A DNA stretch of 64,000 nucleotides from Pseudomonas viridiflava (lineage in GTDB: Bacteria > Pseudomonadota > Gammaproteobacteria > Pseudomonadales > Pseudomonadaceae). This document shows, one piece after another, positions 1 through 7,737 of the stretch (the stretch's first letter is position 1; every line of letters starts with the position of its first letter). Position numbers and translations under genes: made by a program. The notes under the pieces are model-generated. The model saw nothing but the letters and a program-made list of their open reading frames with translations, ran no database searches and had not been told where the DNA came from. The stretch spans positions 244,257-308,256 of the forward strand of contig NZ_RBTP01000076.1 of assembly GCF_003702045.1 (NCBI RefSeq), written 5' to 3'.

Positions 1-1025
1 GCGCACCGGCGGCAGCACCGGCCAAGACTGAAGCCGCACCGGCTCCGGCCGCAGCACCTGCTCCCAAGGCAGACGCCGCGCCAGCACCGGCTGCTCCGGC
101 CAAAGACGGCGCCAAGGTCCACGCAGGCCCGGCGGTGCGTCAACTGGCCCGCGAATTCGGCGTCGAGCTGAACGCGGTCAGCGCCTCCGGCCCACACGGC
201 CGAGTGCTGAAGGAAGACGTTCAGGCTTACGTCAAGGCCATGATGCAGAAGGCCAAGCAAGCACCAGCTGGCGGCGCAAGCGGCGGCATGGGCATCCAGC
301 CGATCCCGGAAGTCGACTTCAGCCGTTTCGGCGAAATCGAAGAAGTGCCGATGACACGCCTGATGCAACTGGGCGCAACCGGTCTGCACCGCAGCTGGCT
401 GAACATCCCGCACGTCACGCAATTCGACCAGGCCGACATCACCGAACTGGAAGCTTTCCGCGTCGCGCAGAAAGGCGCTGCCGAGAAGGCTGGCGTCAAG
501 CTGACCGTGCTGCCTTTGTTGCTCAAGTCCTGCGCACACCTGCTCAAGGAACTGCCGGACTTCAACGCCTCGCTGGCACCTAGCGGCAAGGCGGTGATCC
601 GCAAGAAGTACGTGCACATCGGCTTTGCCGTGGACACCCCGGACGGCCTGCTGGTCCCGGTCATCCGCGACGTCGATCAGAAGAGCCTGCTGCAACTGGC
701 TGCCGAAGCTGCTGCACTGGCTGAAAAGGCCCGTACCAAGAAGCTGACCGCCAACGACATGCAAGGCGCCTGCTTCACCATCTCCAGCCTCGGTCACATT
801 GGCGGCACTGGCTTCACGCCAATCGTCAACGCGCCGGAAGTGGCGATCCTGGGTGTTTCCAAGGCCACCATCCAGCCTGTCTGGGACGGTAAAGCCTTCC
901 AGCCAAAACTGATGCTGCCTCTGTCGCTGTCTTACGATCACCGCGTGATCAACGGCGCGGCCGCTGCCCGCTTCACCAAGCGCTTGAGCGAATTGCTGGC
1001 GGACATCCGCACAATCCTGCTGTAA
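1..1025 (+). CDS. aceF: Pyruvate dehydrogenase E2 component, dihydrolipoamide acetyltransferase (5' end cut by window)
   Basis: Open from base 3 with no start inside the window, so only the C-terminal half is present. It opens with an Ala/Pro-rich flexible linker (bases 3-120), then the small peripheral subunit-binding domain (VRQLAREFGVELNAV, with HGRVLKEDV), then a second linker and the catalytic acyltransferase domain. The active-site motif SYDHRVINGA lies near the C-terminus and the protein ends IRTILL, as in Pseudomonas AceF. E2 moves the acetyl group from lipoyl-lysine to CoA in the core of the pyruvate dehydrogenase complex. The lipoyl domains are outside the window. An aceE gene is expected upstream. 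A strong terminator follows at 1094. Confidence 0.96.
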   Translation, partial: APAAAPAKTEAAPAPAAAPAPKADAAPAPAAPAKDGAKVHAGPAVRQLAREFGVELNAVSASGPHGRVLKEDVQAYVKAMMQKAKQAPAGGASGGMGIQPIPEVDFSRFGEIEEVPMTRLMQLGATGLHRSWLNIPHVTQFDQADITELEAFRVAQKGAAEKAGVKLTVLPLLLKSCAHLLKELPDFNASLAPSGKAVIRKKYVHIGFAVDTPDGLLVPVIRDVDQKSLLQLAAEAAALAEKARTKKLTANDMQGACFTISSLGHIGGTGFTPIVNAPEVAILGVSKATIQPVWDGKAFQPKLMLPLSLSYDHRVINGAAAARFTKRLSELLADIRTILL

Positions 1026-1093
1026 GCCCGAGCAGGCCCGCCTCACGGCGGGCCTTGCCGCACGTGTTTACGAGCTGCCACGCTCGAACCTCA

Positions 1094-1121
1094 ACCCCGC
1101 CTTCAAGCGGGGCTTTTTTTT
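1094..1121 (+). terminator. Rho-independent terminator of aceF
   Basis: The arms CCCCGCC and GGCGGGG-type (ccccgc/gcggggc) fold around the loop ttcaa and run straight into a tract of eight T. A second GC hairpin (ggcccgcc/ggcgggcc) sits just before it at 1033-1054. Together they should end aceEF transcription. Confidence 0.85.
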
Positions 1122-1488
1122 GCCTGCTGGTTCGTGACCGTCGATATGAAGCAGCGCCTCACTGGCCGCCTGACCATGATGATCGTGCGTCCCGTCGCAA
1201 GATGACGCGAAACGCTAACGTCTGCACGTTTAACCGATTAGTTTCACGAGCTATCGGCTGCCTTATGCGCGACTATTCCCCTCTAAAGGCAGGCCTTTTA
1301 CCCCTCAAAACTGAATCGTTTCGCCTATCCGACCACCTGCGCTGAAGATCTGGCCCTTGCGGCCGACACTTTTATAGCACTAAGCCACCGCAGTCTCTTG
1401 TAAGCCTGACCTGCATGATGCAACCTTGCCATACGCGTATGCAGGCCTTTGGCCCAACGCAATCAGTATTCCGGAAGCGAATTTGTTG
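1122..1488 (+). other. Intergenic region aceF-dipA, 367 bp
   Basis: I see no convincing gene. A 96-codon open frame at 1055-1345 starts inside the aceF terminator and has no family resemblance. The dipA promoter must lie here, but I cannot identify its boxes with confidence. Confidence 0.5.
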
Positions 1489-4182
1489 ATGAAGAGCCAG
1501 ACCGATGCTGCCGGTAGATCCGCAGCCGAGGTAGTGACGCAATTGCCCGTGCCTTCGCGCCTGGGCATGCTGCGTTTCGAGCGGCTTAATGAAGCCAATT
1601 GGGCGCTGTTGTACCTCGACGCTAACTGTGAAAAACAGTTCGGCCTGTCTGCCGTGGATCTCTGCGCCCTGATTGGATCACCCTACGCCAGCCTGATGGA
1701 GCCTGAAGCGCGCTATCAGTTGCACGACGAGGTGCAGCTGCAACTGGCCACGTCCAACAATTATTCGATTCGCTACACGCTGCACACCCCCAAAGGCCCG
1801 CTCGCCCTGCTGGAAATCGGCGAAGCCTACAAGCAGCACAATCGTCACCTTCTGCGCGGTTACCTGCTCATCGTCGAAGCCTCGCTCGCAGAAGACGAGC
1901 CGCCAGTCGACAGCGACCTTGAAACACGCAACTCGCGCCTGCAAATCGCGCTGGAGCTCAACCAGCGCGCCCAGCGTGACCAGTACGCGCATCTGGAGCG
2001 TGTACGCGCCCAGCAGGACCTGATCCTGCGCCTGACGCGCCACCGCTACACGACCACCAACACCTTGCTGGAAGCCGCAGAGCTGATCACCAAAAGCGCC
2101 TGCGACATCTATGACGTCGATCGCGTCTGCATCTGGAACCTCAACGACACGTGCCTGGAGCCGATTGCCGATTATTGCCGTGAAACGGGCAGTTATAAGC
2201 CTCGCTCAATCGTCGATATCAGCCCCTACCCCAACTACTTGCAGGCGCTGCACACCAGCCGAGCCATTGACGCGGCCAACGCCCAGTCCGATCCTCGCAC
2301 CCGGGAGATGGCCGAAATCCTCTACCCGATGCAGGTCAACGCCATTCTCGACGCGAGCATTCGCATCGATGGCCAGGTGGTGGGCGTGCTGTGCCTGGAG
2401 CAGACCGGCGCCACACGCGAATGGCAGTCCGACGAGATCGCCTTCGCCGGCGAGCTGGCCGACCAGTTCGCGCAGGTCATCAACAACCTCAACCGACGCG
2501 CCGCGACCAATGCGCTGCACTTGTTTCAGCGCGCGGTCGAGCAAAGCGCCAACGCTTTTCTGCTGGTCAATTGCGACGGCGTGGTCGAGTACGTCAACCC
2601 AAGCTTCACGGCCATCACTCAGTACAGCTCCGAAGAAGTGGCTGGCCGCAAGCTGTCGGAGCTGCCGGCGCTGGAGAATCTCAACGAGCTGTTACTGGAA
2701 GCCAATTCCAGCCTGACCACGAGCAACAGTTGGCAGGGCGAGTTCAAGAGCCGTCGCAAGAACCTGGAACCGTACTGGAGCCAATTGTCGATCTCCAAAG
2801 TCTACGGCGACAACCGGGAGCTGACGCATTACATAGGCATCTACGAAGACATTACGCAAAGCAAGCTCGCGCAACAGCGAATCGAGCGCCTTGCCTACAC
2901 CGACAACCTGACCAATCTGGGCAATCGACCCGCGTTCATTCGCAACCTGGATGAGCGTTTCGGCCGTGACACCGACACGCCCATGAGCCTGCTGTTGGTC
3001 GACATCGACAACTTCAAGCGCATCAACGACAGCCTGGGCCACCAGACCGGCGACAAGCTGCTGATCAGCCTCGCACGCCGCCTGCGCAACACGTTGAGCC
3101 CGACTGACGTCCTGGCGCGTTTTGCCAGTAACGAGTTCGCGGTCCTGCTCGACCACACCGATCAGGAGGCAGGCCAGGCCATCGCCAGCCAGGTACTGGC
3201 GACGCTGGACAAGCCGATGTTCGTCGATAACCAGTTGATCAGCGTCACCGGCTCCGTCGGGCTCGCCTGTGCGCCTCTGCACGGACGCGACCCGCAAACC
3301 CTGATGAAGAACGCAGGTCTGGCGCTGCACAAGGCCAAGGCCAACGGCAAGCATCAGGTACAAGTGTTCACCGAAGCGCTGAACGCCGAGGCCAGCTATA
3401 AGCTGTTCGTGGAGAACAACCTGCGTCGCGCCCTGACGCAAAACGAGCTGGAAGTCTTCTATCAGCCCAAACTCTGCCTGCTGACGGGCCGCTTGATCGG
3501 TATGGAAGCGTTGCTGCGCTGGAATCACCCCGAGAAGGGCATGATTCGTCCTGACCAGTTCATCAGCGTGGCGGAAGAAACCGGCCTGATCATCCCGATC
3601 GGCAAATGGGTGGCTCGCCAGTCTTGCCGCATGAGCAAGGACCTGACCGCCGCCGGTTTCGGCAATCTTCAGGTGGCCATCAACGTCTCGCCCAAACAGT
3701 TCTCCGACCCGGACCTGGTGTCCTCGATTGCCTCGATCCTCAAAGAGGAAGCGCTCGACCCGTCGCTGCTGGAACTGGAGCTGACCGAAGGCCTGTTGCT
3801 GGAAGCCACCGAGGACACACGCCAGCAGTTGGACTCGCTGAAAAAGCTCGGCCTGTCGCTGGCGATGGACGACTTCGGCACCGGATACTCGTCGTTCAGC
3901 TATTTGAAAAAATTTCCCATCGATGTGATCAAGATCGATCGCAGCTTCATCCGCGACATTCCGGATGATGAAGACGACATGGAAATCACCTCGGCGGTCA
4001 TTGCAATGGCGCACAACCTCAAGCTCAAGGTCGTGGCCGAGGGCATTGAAACCGCAGCTCAATTGGCCTTCCTGCGCCGCCACCGCTGCGACGTCGGACA
4101 GGGTTATCTGTTCGACAAGCCCATCCCCGGCGAAGAGCTAATCCAGAAACTGCAACGTTACCCGCGCCGACCGTCCGCCTGA
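1489..4182 (+). CDS. dipA: Cyclic-di-GMP phosphodiesterase DipA (PAS-GAF-PAS-GGDEF-EAL)
   Basis: The protein is about 897 residues. It has an N-terminal PAS-like region (about 30-130), a coiled coil, a GAF domain (about 170-335), a PAS domain (about 345-455), GGDEF (about 470-625) and EAL (about 645-885). The GGDEF signature is degenerate (ASNEF, residues 546-550), so cyclase activity is unlikely. The EAL half keeps the catalytic set: E673 of EALLRW, the N of INVSPKQF, ELTEG, DDFGTGYSS, KIDRSF and EGIET. I expect c-di-GMP hydrolysis. In P. aeruginosa, DipA (PA5017) also lies between aceF and msrA and promotes biofilm dispersal and motility. The start is uncertain: TTG 1483, TTG 1486 and ATG 1489 are in frame behind GGAAG at 1473. 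I chose the ATG. Confidence 0.9.
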   Translation: MKSQTDAAGRSAAEVVTQLPVPSRLGMLRFERLNEANWALLYLDANCEKQFGLSAVDLCALIGSPYASLMEPEARYQLHDEVQLQLATSNNYSIRYTLHTPKGPLALLEIGEAYKQHNRHLLRGYLLIVEASLAEDEPPVDSDLETRNSRLQIALELNQRAQRDQYAHLERVRAQQDLILRLTRHRYTTTNTLLEAAELITKSACDIYDVDRVCIWNLNDTCLEPIADYCRETGSYKPRSIVDISPYPNYLQALHTSRAIDAANAQSDPRTREMAEILYPMQVNAILDASIRIDGQVVGVLCLEQTGATREWQSDEIAFAGELADQFAQVINNLNRRAATNALHLFQRAVEQSANAFLLVNCDGVVEYVNPSFTAITQYSSEEVAGRKLSELPALENLNELLLEANSSLTTSNSWQGEFKSRRKNLEPYWSQLSISKVYGDNRELTHYIGIYEDITQSKLAQQRIERLAYTDNLTNLGNRPAFIRNLDERFGRDTDTPMSLLLVDIDNFKRINDSLGHQTGDKLLISLARRLRNTLSPTDVLARFASNEFAVLLDHTDQEAGQAIASQVLATLDKPMFVDNQLISVTGSVGLACAPLHGRDPQTLMKNAGLALHKAKANGKHQVQVFTEALNAEASYKLFVENNLRRALTQNELEVFYQPKLCLLTGRLIGMEALLRWNHPEKGMIRPDQFISVAEETGLIIPIGKWVARQSCRMSKDLTAAGFGNLQVAINVSPKQFSDPDLVSSIASILKEEALDPSLLELELTEGLLLEATEDTRQQLDSLKKLGLSLAMDDFGTGYSSFSYLKKFPIDVIKIDRSFIRDIPDDEDDMEITSAVIAMAHNLKLKVVAEGIETAAQLAFLRRHRCDVGQGYLFDKPIPGEELIQKLQRYPRRPSA

Positions 4183-4330
4183 CCACCCCTTCCTGAGCCC
4201 TTCACTGTCGGGCACACTGTCGGTCTGTTTTTACACGGCAGCTCTTGTTTCTGCGTGTAACGGGACCTATGTACTTGTATTCATCCGTCCTGGCCCCTGC
4301 TGCCTGTCTCTAAACGAGAGGATATGGTTC

Positions 4331-4978
4331 ATGACTTTGCGCTCGGAAATTCTAGTGAATAAAAACGTACTGCCTACCGCCGAACAAGCACTGCCGGGTC
4401 GTGAAACCCCAATGGCGCTCCCGGAAACCCATTACGTCAACGGCAACCCACTGTTGGGGCCGTTCTCCAACAATGTGGAATTCGCCATCTTCGGCATGGG
4501 TTGCTTCTGGGGCGCCGAACGCCGCCTGTGGCAACAGGAAGGTGTGGTGAGCACGGCCGTAGGCTATGCGGGCGGCTTCACGCCGAACCCGACCTACGAA
4601 GAAGTCTGCTCCGGCCTGACAGGCCACACCGAAGTGGTGCTGGTTGTCTACGAGCCCGAGAAAATCAGCTATGAGTCGCTGCTCAAAGTGTTCTGGGAAG
4701 CCCATAACCCGACTCAGGGCATGCGCCAAGGCAACGACATCGGCACGCAATACCGCTCGGTGATCTACTGCACGATGCCTGAACAACTCGACGCCGCCAA
4801 AGCCAGCGCCGAAGCGTTTCAGGCTGAACTGAGCAAGGCCGGGCTGGGCGGGATCACTACTGAAATCGAAGAGGCGCCGACAGTGTTCTTCGCCGAGGCG
4901 TATCACCAGCAGTACCTGGCGAAGAATCCGCAGGGCTATTGCGGCCTGGGCGGCACCGGGGTTTGTCTGCCGGCTTGA
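4331..4978 (+). CDS. msrA: Peptide methionine-S-sulfoxide reductase A
   Basis: The protein is 215 residues and reduces the S-epimer of methionine sulfoxide in oxidised proteins. The catalytic GCFWGAE motif has its nucleophilic Cys at residue 58. It is followed by the family's VGYAGG, TGHTEVV and THNP-like (EAHNPTQ) segments. Two C-terminal cysteines (near residues 206 and 213, YCGLGGTGVC) are the expected recycling pair for thioredoxin. The N-terminal extension of about 45 residues before the catalytic domain is normal for proteobacterial MsrA. The start has a good GAGAGGATA ribosome site. The aceF-dipA-msrA order matches P. aeruginosa. Confidence 0.96.
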   Translation: MTLRSEILVNKNVLPTAEQALPGRETPMALPETHYVNGNPLLGPFSNNVEFAIFGMGCFWGAERRLWQQEGVVSTAVGYAGGFTPNPTYEEVCSGLTGHTEVVLVVYEPEKISYESLLKVFWEAHNPTQGMRQGNDIGTQYRSVIYCTMPEQLDAAKASAEAFQAELSKAGLGGITTEIEEAPTVFFAEAYHQQYLAKNPQGYCGLGGTGVCLPA

Positions 4979-5012
4979 GGCCAGGTACTGATCGTGCCCT
5001 GACTGCATACCG

Positions 5013-5034
5013 GTGGAGCGGACCTGTCCGCGAA
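5013..5034 (+). repeat. Single REP half-element, GGAGCGGAC type
   Basis: Reads gtggagcggacctgtccgcg then aa, a short hairpin (gcggac/gtccgc). It is the same unit that forms the ends of the paired elements at 19444-19544 and 62898-63002, here without its inverted partner. Confidence 0.75.
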
Positions 5035-5067
5035 AAGGCTGGTACATCTGACGGCTATGCAGTGGGT

Positions 5068-5200
5068 GATCGTGCCGACGCTCCGCGTGGGCACGCATCC
5101 CGTGACGCTGCGCGTCACATCCTTATATACCCCTTCTAACCGTGTCCCCGGACGCGGAGCGTCCCGAGAGGCGTTACCACGCTGGAGCGTGGTAACGATC
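5068..5200 (+). repeat. Composite intergenic repeat with hairpin modules, between msrA and rlmJ
   Basis: Begins GATCGTGCC and ends GGTAACGATC, so its ends are inverted copies of GATCGT. Inside are gtgacgctgcgcgtcac (5102-5118), ggacgcggagcgtcc (5150-5164) and a perfect 11-bp stem gttaccacgct/agcgtggtaac with a 2-nt loop (5173-5196). Related fragments occur at 7037, 9819, 19587, 25540 and 30770. It fills the convergent gap between msrA and rlmJ and could also help terminate transcription. Confidence 0.75.
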
Positions 5201-5217
5201 AATCATTGCGCACTCCA

Positions 5218-6054
5218 TCACTCCGCAATCAACCAATCCATCTTCCAGCCGCCCTGTGTCTGACCCAGTTTGTCGGCCAGGTAGGGCATCAGCTCGCGCA
5301 GTTCTTCTTCAAGCCCCCACGGCGGGTTGGCGATGGCCAGGCCGGAGCCGTTCAGGCTGGCCGGTGTGTCCAGCGGATGGACGTACAGTTCGACGCGCAG
5401 CAGCTTGGGCGCGCCGGTTTCAGCGAGGTCCTGATAGAAGCGTCTGAGCAGGCGCGGGTCCTTGATCGGATACCAGATCGCCGCCACTGTCTGGCGCATG
5501 CGTCCAATGGTTTCCTTCAGCGCCACGGCGCAGCGCTTCATTTCATCGAGCTGCTCGAAGGGTGGATCGATGAGCATCACCGCACGCTTCTCGGCAACCG
5601 GCAGCAATGCACGCGGCACATGCCAGCCTTCGCCCAGGTGAACGGCGACGCGACGATCACCCTTCATGTTTTCTTTGAGCAGACGGCCGTCTTCGGGGTG
5701 CTTCTCATTAAGCAGTACACGCTCGCGTTCACGGGTCAGGCGACGGGCCAGCTCGGGGGAGCCGGGGTAGTAGCGCAGTTCACCCTCCGGGTTCATGTCG
5801 TGCAGCACTTGCAGGTAATCGGCAGCTAAAGCAGGCACGTCTGACGCGTCCCACAAACGGCCAATGCCTTCCAGCCATTCGCCGGTACGGGTGGCCTGAT
5901 CGCCTTTCAGGTCGTACAGCCCAAGGCCTGCGTGGGTGTCGAGATAGGCGAACGGCTGCTCCTTGCGCGCCATGAGGGCGATCAAGCGAGTCAGTGCGAT
6001 GTGTTTGAACACGTCGGCGTGGTTGCCAGCGTGGTAGGCGTGACGGTAATTCAT
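5218..6054 (-). CDS. rlmJ: 23S rRNA (adenine-2030-N6)-methyltransferase RlmJ
   Basis: The protein is 278 residues from ATG 6054, starting MNYRHAYHAGNHADVFKH, the invariant N-terminus of the RlmJ/YhiR family. An AGGAGC ribosome site lies 4 bases upstream and decides this start over the longer open frame to 6195. The SAM-binding part shows YLDTHAGLGLYDL, and the catalytic DPPFE motif stands in for the (D/N)PPY of N6-adenine methyltransferases. It methylates A2030 of 23S rRNA. It runs convergently with msrA across a repeat. A small dyad (cagttt/aaactg, 6076-6091) sits just upstream of its ribosome site. Confidence 0.94.
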   Translation of the reverse strand: MNYRHAYHAGNHADVFKHIALTRLIALMARKEQPFAYLDTHAGLGLYDLKGDQATRTGEWLEGIGRLWDASDVPALAADYLQVLHDMNPEGELRYYPGSPELARRLTRERERVLLNEKHPEDGRLLKENMKGDRRVAVHLGEGWHVPRALLPVAEKRAVMLIDPPFEQLDEMKRCAVALKETIGRMRQTVAAIWYPIKDPRLLRRFYQDLAETGAPKLLRVELYVHPLDTPASLNGSGLAIANPPWGLEEELRELMPYLADKLGQTQGGWKMDWLIAE

Positions 6055-6193
6055 GGCAGCTCCTGGAAGGCTGCGCAGTTTAGCAAAACTGAGCGGTGAA
6101 CAAGAATTTGTAACGTATTTGCGGGATCTGTCCCTTTCCTTTGCAGGACGTTTCCGAGAAACTCCCGAGCCCTTGTGCCTGTCGATCCTGGTC

Positions 6194-6404
6194 ACTACTC
6201 TGCGCCGGTCGCTGCAAATTCAGCGATGAGGAGTAGTAGCCCTCGTTCTCCAGGCGCAATGCGCCACCTTGTGCAAGGCGCTTTTTTACGGCCTGCATTT
6301 TATGGTGGTCGTGCGTGGGGCATCTTCGGATGCACCGGGTTCCTGGACCGGGCTACTACCTGCGCATGATCACCACCCTCGTTTAGTAGCCGAAGGTGAT
6401 GGTC
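6194..6404 (+). ncRNA. Candidate structured leader or small RNA upstream of the 6434 gene
   Basis: Complementary segments seen directly are: ACTACTC 6194-6200 with GAGTAGT 6231-6237, enclosing TCGCTG/CAGCGA (6209-6214/6221-6226); GGCGC 6253-6257 with GCGCC 6261-6265; GCGCC 6261-6265 with GGCGC 6277-6281, followed by six T; GCATC-ttcg-GATGC at 6320-6333; GGCTACTA 6351-6358 with TAGTAGCC 6384-6391; and ATCACC 6369-6374 with GGTGAT 6395-6400, which would make a pseudoknot with the previous stem. GTAGTAGCC 6233-6241 can also pair with GGCTACTAC 6351-6359. The alternatives exclude one another, as in attenuators and riboswitches. I do not recognise an Rfam family. No start of transcription was identified. 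Confidence 0.55.
6253..6287 (+). terminator. Terminator-like hairpin with overlapping anti-terminator hairpin
   Basis: GCGCC (6261-6265) can pair with the downstream GGCGC (6277-6281), immediately followed by TTTTTT, which is a Rho-independent terminator shape. The same GCGCC can instead pair with the upstream GGCGC (6253-6257) across a 3-nt loop, which would remove the terminator. This lies about 150 bases before the small gene at 6434. Confidence 0.5.
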
Positions 6405-6433
6405 TTCTATGAGAGTTTCAGGAGATACATCAC

Positions 6434-6664
6434 ATGCTAAAAATCGTCCCCGATCCACCCGCCTTCCGAGCCAATCCCACCATGAGCCATGAAGACGCGC
6501 TCATGCACGCCAGCGACCTGCTGCGCTGCGCAGTGACCAGCGCCTATGAATTCAGCGACAGCATGAGCGGCGCCCAGCGCGACCTTACGTTGACGATCAT
6601 GCACCTGGCCGAAATGGCCAAGGTCATGGTGGACCAGACGCTGGACAGCCTGTCCACCCACTGA
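6434..6664 (+). CDS. Small Pseudomonas hypothetical protein (DUF3077/DUF6124-like)
   Basis: The protein is 76 residues and starts MLKIVPDPPAF. It resembles the many short proteins of Pseudomonas that begin with a K-I-x-P-x-PP motif and continue into a predicted helical pair (HEDALMHASDLL, then DLTLTIMHLAEMAKVMVDQ). No signal peptide, membrane segment or catalytic motif is visible, and its function is unknown. The start is clear: an AGGAG ribosome site at 6420-6424 lies 9 bases before the ATG. The long folded leader upstream suggests control at the RNA level. The DUF assignment is from memory of the family's look and needs a profile search. Confidence 0.7.
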   Translation: MLKIVPDPPAFRANPTMSHEDALMHASDLLRCAVTSAYEFSDSMSGAQRDLTLTIMHLAEMAKVMVDQTLDSLSTH

Positions 6665-6680
6665 AAACGACACGCTCTTA

Positions 6681-6698
6681 GCCAATCCGGCCATTGGC
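6681..6698 (+). repeat. Short dyad between the two small genes
   Basis: GCCAAT and ATTGGC form perfect 6-bp arms around ccggcc. There is no T tract, so it is more likely an operator or mRNA hairpin than a terminator. Confidence 0.4.
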
Positions 6699-6770
6699 GA
6701 GACAATAGGGTTGCCCGAGCGTAAGGCTGCTACCAGAATCGAGGCACATTCGAACAAGGAAAGACACGCC

Positions 6771-7031
6771 ATGATGCACGCGGACCTGATTGATCAAGAA
6801 GACCTGATTGGCCAATTCAGGGCGCTAGGCTTCGAGATGCCCGGCGGCGCCACAGCCGAACAGGCCTGCGCCCACGTGGTGCGCGGCCTCAACGCAGAGC
6901 GCGCCACCGCACTTCGGCGTCTGGTCGAACAACTCCTGACCGGCAGCGCCACCATCCTCCCTGCCGTGCGCCAAGCCATAGACCAGCAACTGCTGCCTGC
7001 ATTGGCGGCATACAGACAGAGTCAGGGCTGA
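6771..7031 (+). CDS. Hypothetical protein, 86 residues
   Basis: Starts MMHADLIDQEDLIGQFR and is mostly helical and acidic-amphipathic (ATALRRLVEQLL, VRQAIDQQLLPALAAYR). I recognise no domain, signal peptide or membrane span. An AAGGAAAG ribosome-site-like stretch about 10 bases upstream supports ATG 6771 rather than the longer frame from 6711. It follows the 76-residue gene by 106 bases on the same strand and may share its transcript. Codon use is Pseudomonas-like. Confidence 0.65.
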   Translation: MMHADLIDQEDLIGQFRALGFEMPGGATAEQACAHVVRGLNAERATALRRLVEQLLTGSATILPAVRQAIDQQLLPALAAYRQSQG

Positions 7032-7036
7032 ATCGG

Positions 7037-7062
7037 GTGTGACGCGGAGCGCGTCCTCACAC
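7037..7062 (+). repeat. Fragment of the GTGACGC hairpin repeat
   Basis: gtgtgacgcggagcgcgtcc followed by tcacac: an imperfect inverted repeat of the same class as at 5102 and 9819. Degenerate REP-like words (gtgggaggcggctcgccggc) follow at about 7095-7115 in the convergent gap before zapA. Confidence 0.6.
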
Positions 7063-7204
7063 AACACGGACCCTACTGACGAAACGTCATCGTGTGGGAG
7101 GCGGCTCGCCGGCGAAGCGGTGGTCCAGGCCACAGGCAAGTGACTGAACTGACGCTATCCTGCAAGCCGCTCCCCAAGGTCCCGTGTCTGCGGCGAGCCA
7201 GCCC

Positions 7205-7507
7205 TCAACCCTGCGAAAGCGTCTTGGCAATCACTTCAACCGTCGCACTGACTTGATCTTCATACCGCGCCAGCTCGCCCTTGTGCTTGTCTTTCAGGTC
7301 GATCTGTTGGGAGCACAGGTTCAGCGCGGCCAGCACGAGCAGGCGGTCGCCGATGAGGGTCGGGTATTTGCGTTTGGTATCGGCCAGCGAGGCGTTGAGC
7401 ATGGCGGCGGCCTGGAGGAGTTTGACGTCCTCGCCTTCCGGGGCTTTTACCGAGTATTGATTGCCCAGGATCGAAAGGACGGTCACCCCGTCTCGGTCGA
7501 AGCTCAT
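7205..7507 (-). CDS. zapA: Cell division protein ZapA
   Basis: The protein is 100 residues and begins MSFDRDGVTVLSILGNQYSVKAPEGEDVKLLQAAAMLN, the typical ZapA fold: an N-terminal beta-hairpin domain, then a long C-terminal coiled coil. ZapA binds FtsZ and bundles Z-ring filaments. Its ATG overlaps the TGA of the upstream small coiled-coil gene by four bases, so the two are translationally coupled. In many Pseudomonas genomes 6S RNA lies just downstream; I do not see a 6S-like sequence in the 173 bases after zapA here. Confidence 0.95.
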   Translation of the reverse strand: MSFDRDGVTVLSILGNQYSVKAPEGEDVKLLQAAAMLNASLADTKRKYPTLIGDRLLVLAALNLCSQQIDLKDKHKGELARYEDQVSATVEVIAKTLSQG

Positions 7508-7737
7508 GCGCCGACAGCGCTGGCGCTGGTTGCCCGATCAACCAGTGCCTGAATACGGGCGGCGGTGCTGCCCTGCTTTTCTTCCTGTTCCATCAGACTC
7601 AGCTGCAAACTGTCGTTTTCGTCCCTGACTTTTGCCAACTCTGCGGTGAGCTGGGCGTTCGTTTCCTGCAGGTTCTGGTTCTGGTGTACCAGGTCACCGA
7701 CAAGGTGTTCCAACTGGCTTAGGGAGGCTTCCAACAT
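7504..7737 (-). CDS. TIGR02449-family small coiled-coil protein
   Basis: The protein is 77 residues. Almost all of it is a heptad-type coiled coil (LEASLSQLEHLVGDLVHQNQ, then QLTAELAKVRDENDSLQLS), with a short Ala/Ser-rich tail. This small family is regularly found immediately upstream of zapA in gammaproteobacteria and resembles ZapB in shape. A role in Z-ring organisation is inference from shape and neighbourhood. The ribosome site is weak. It heads the two-gene unit with zapA, and its stop overlaps the zapA start. Confidence 0.85.
   Translation of the reverse strand: MLEASLSQLEHLVGDLVHQNQNLQETNAQLTAELAKVRDENDSLQLSLMEQEEKQGSTAARIQALVDRATSASAVGA

Noticed and set aside
1055..1345. 96-codon frame after aceF
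   Set aside because: Starts within the aceF terminator, has no ribosome site and no family resemblance.
2692..4083. 463-codon frame antisense to dipA
   Set aside because: Sense strand is a complete GGDEF-EAL; the antisense has no recognisable domain.
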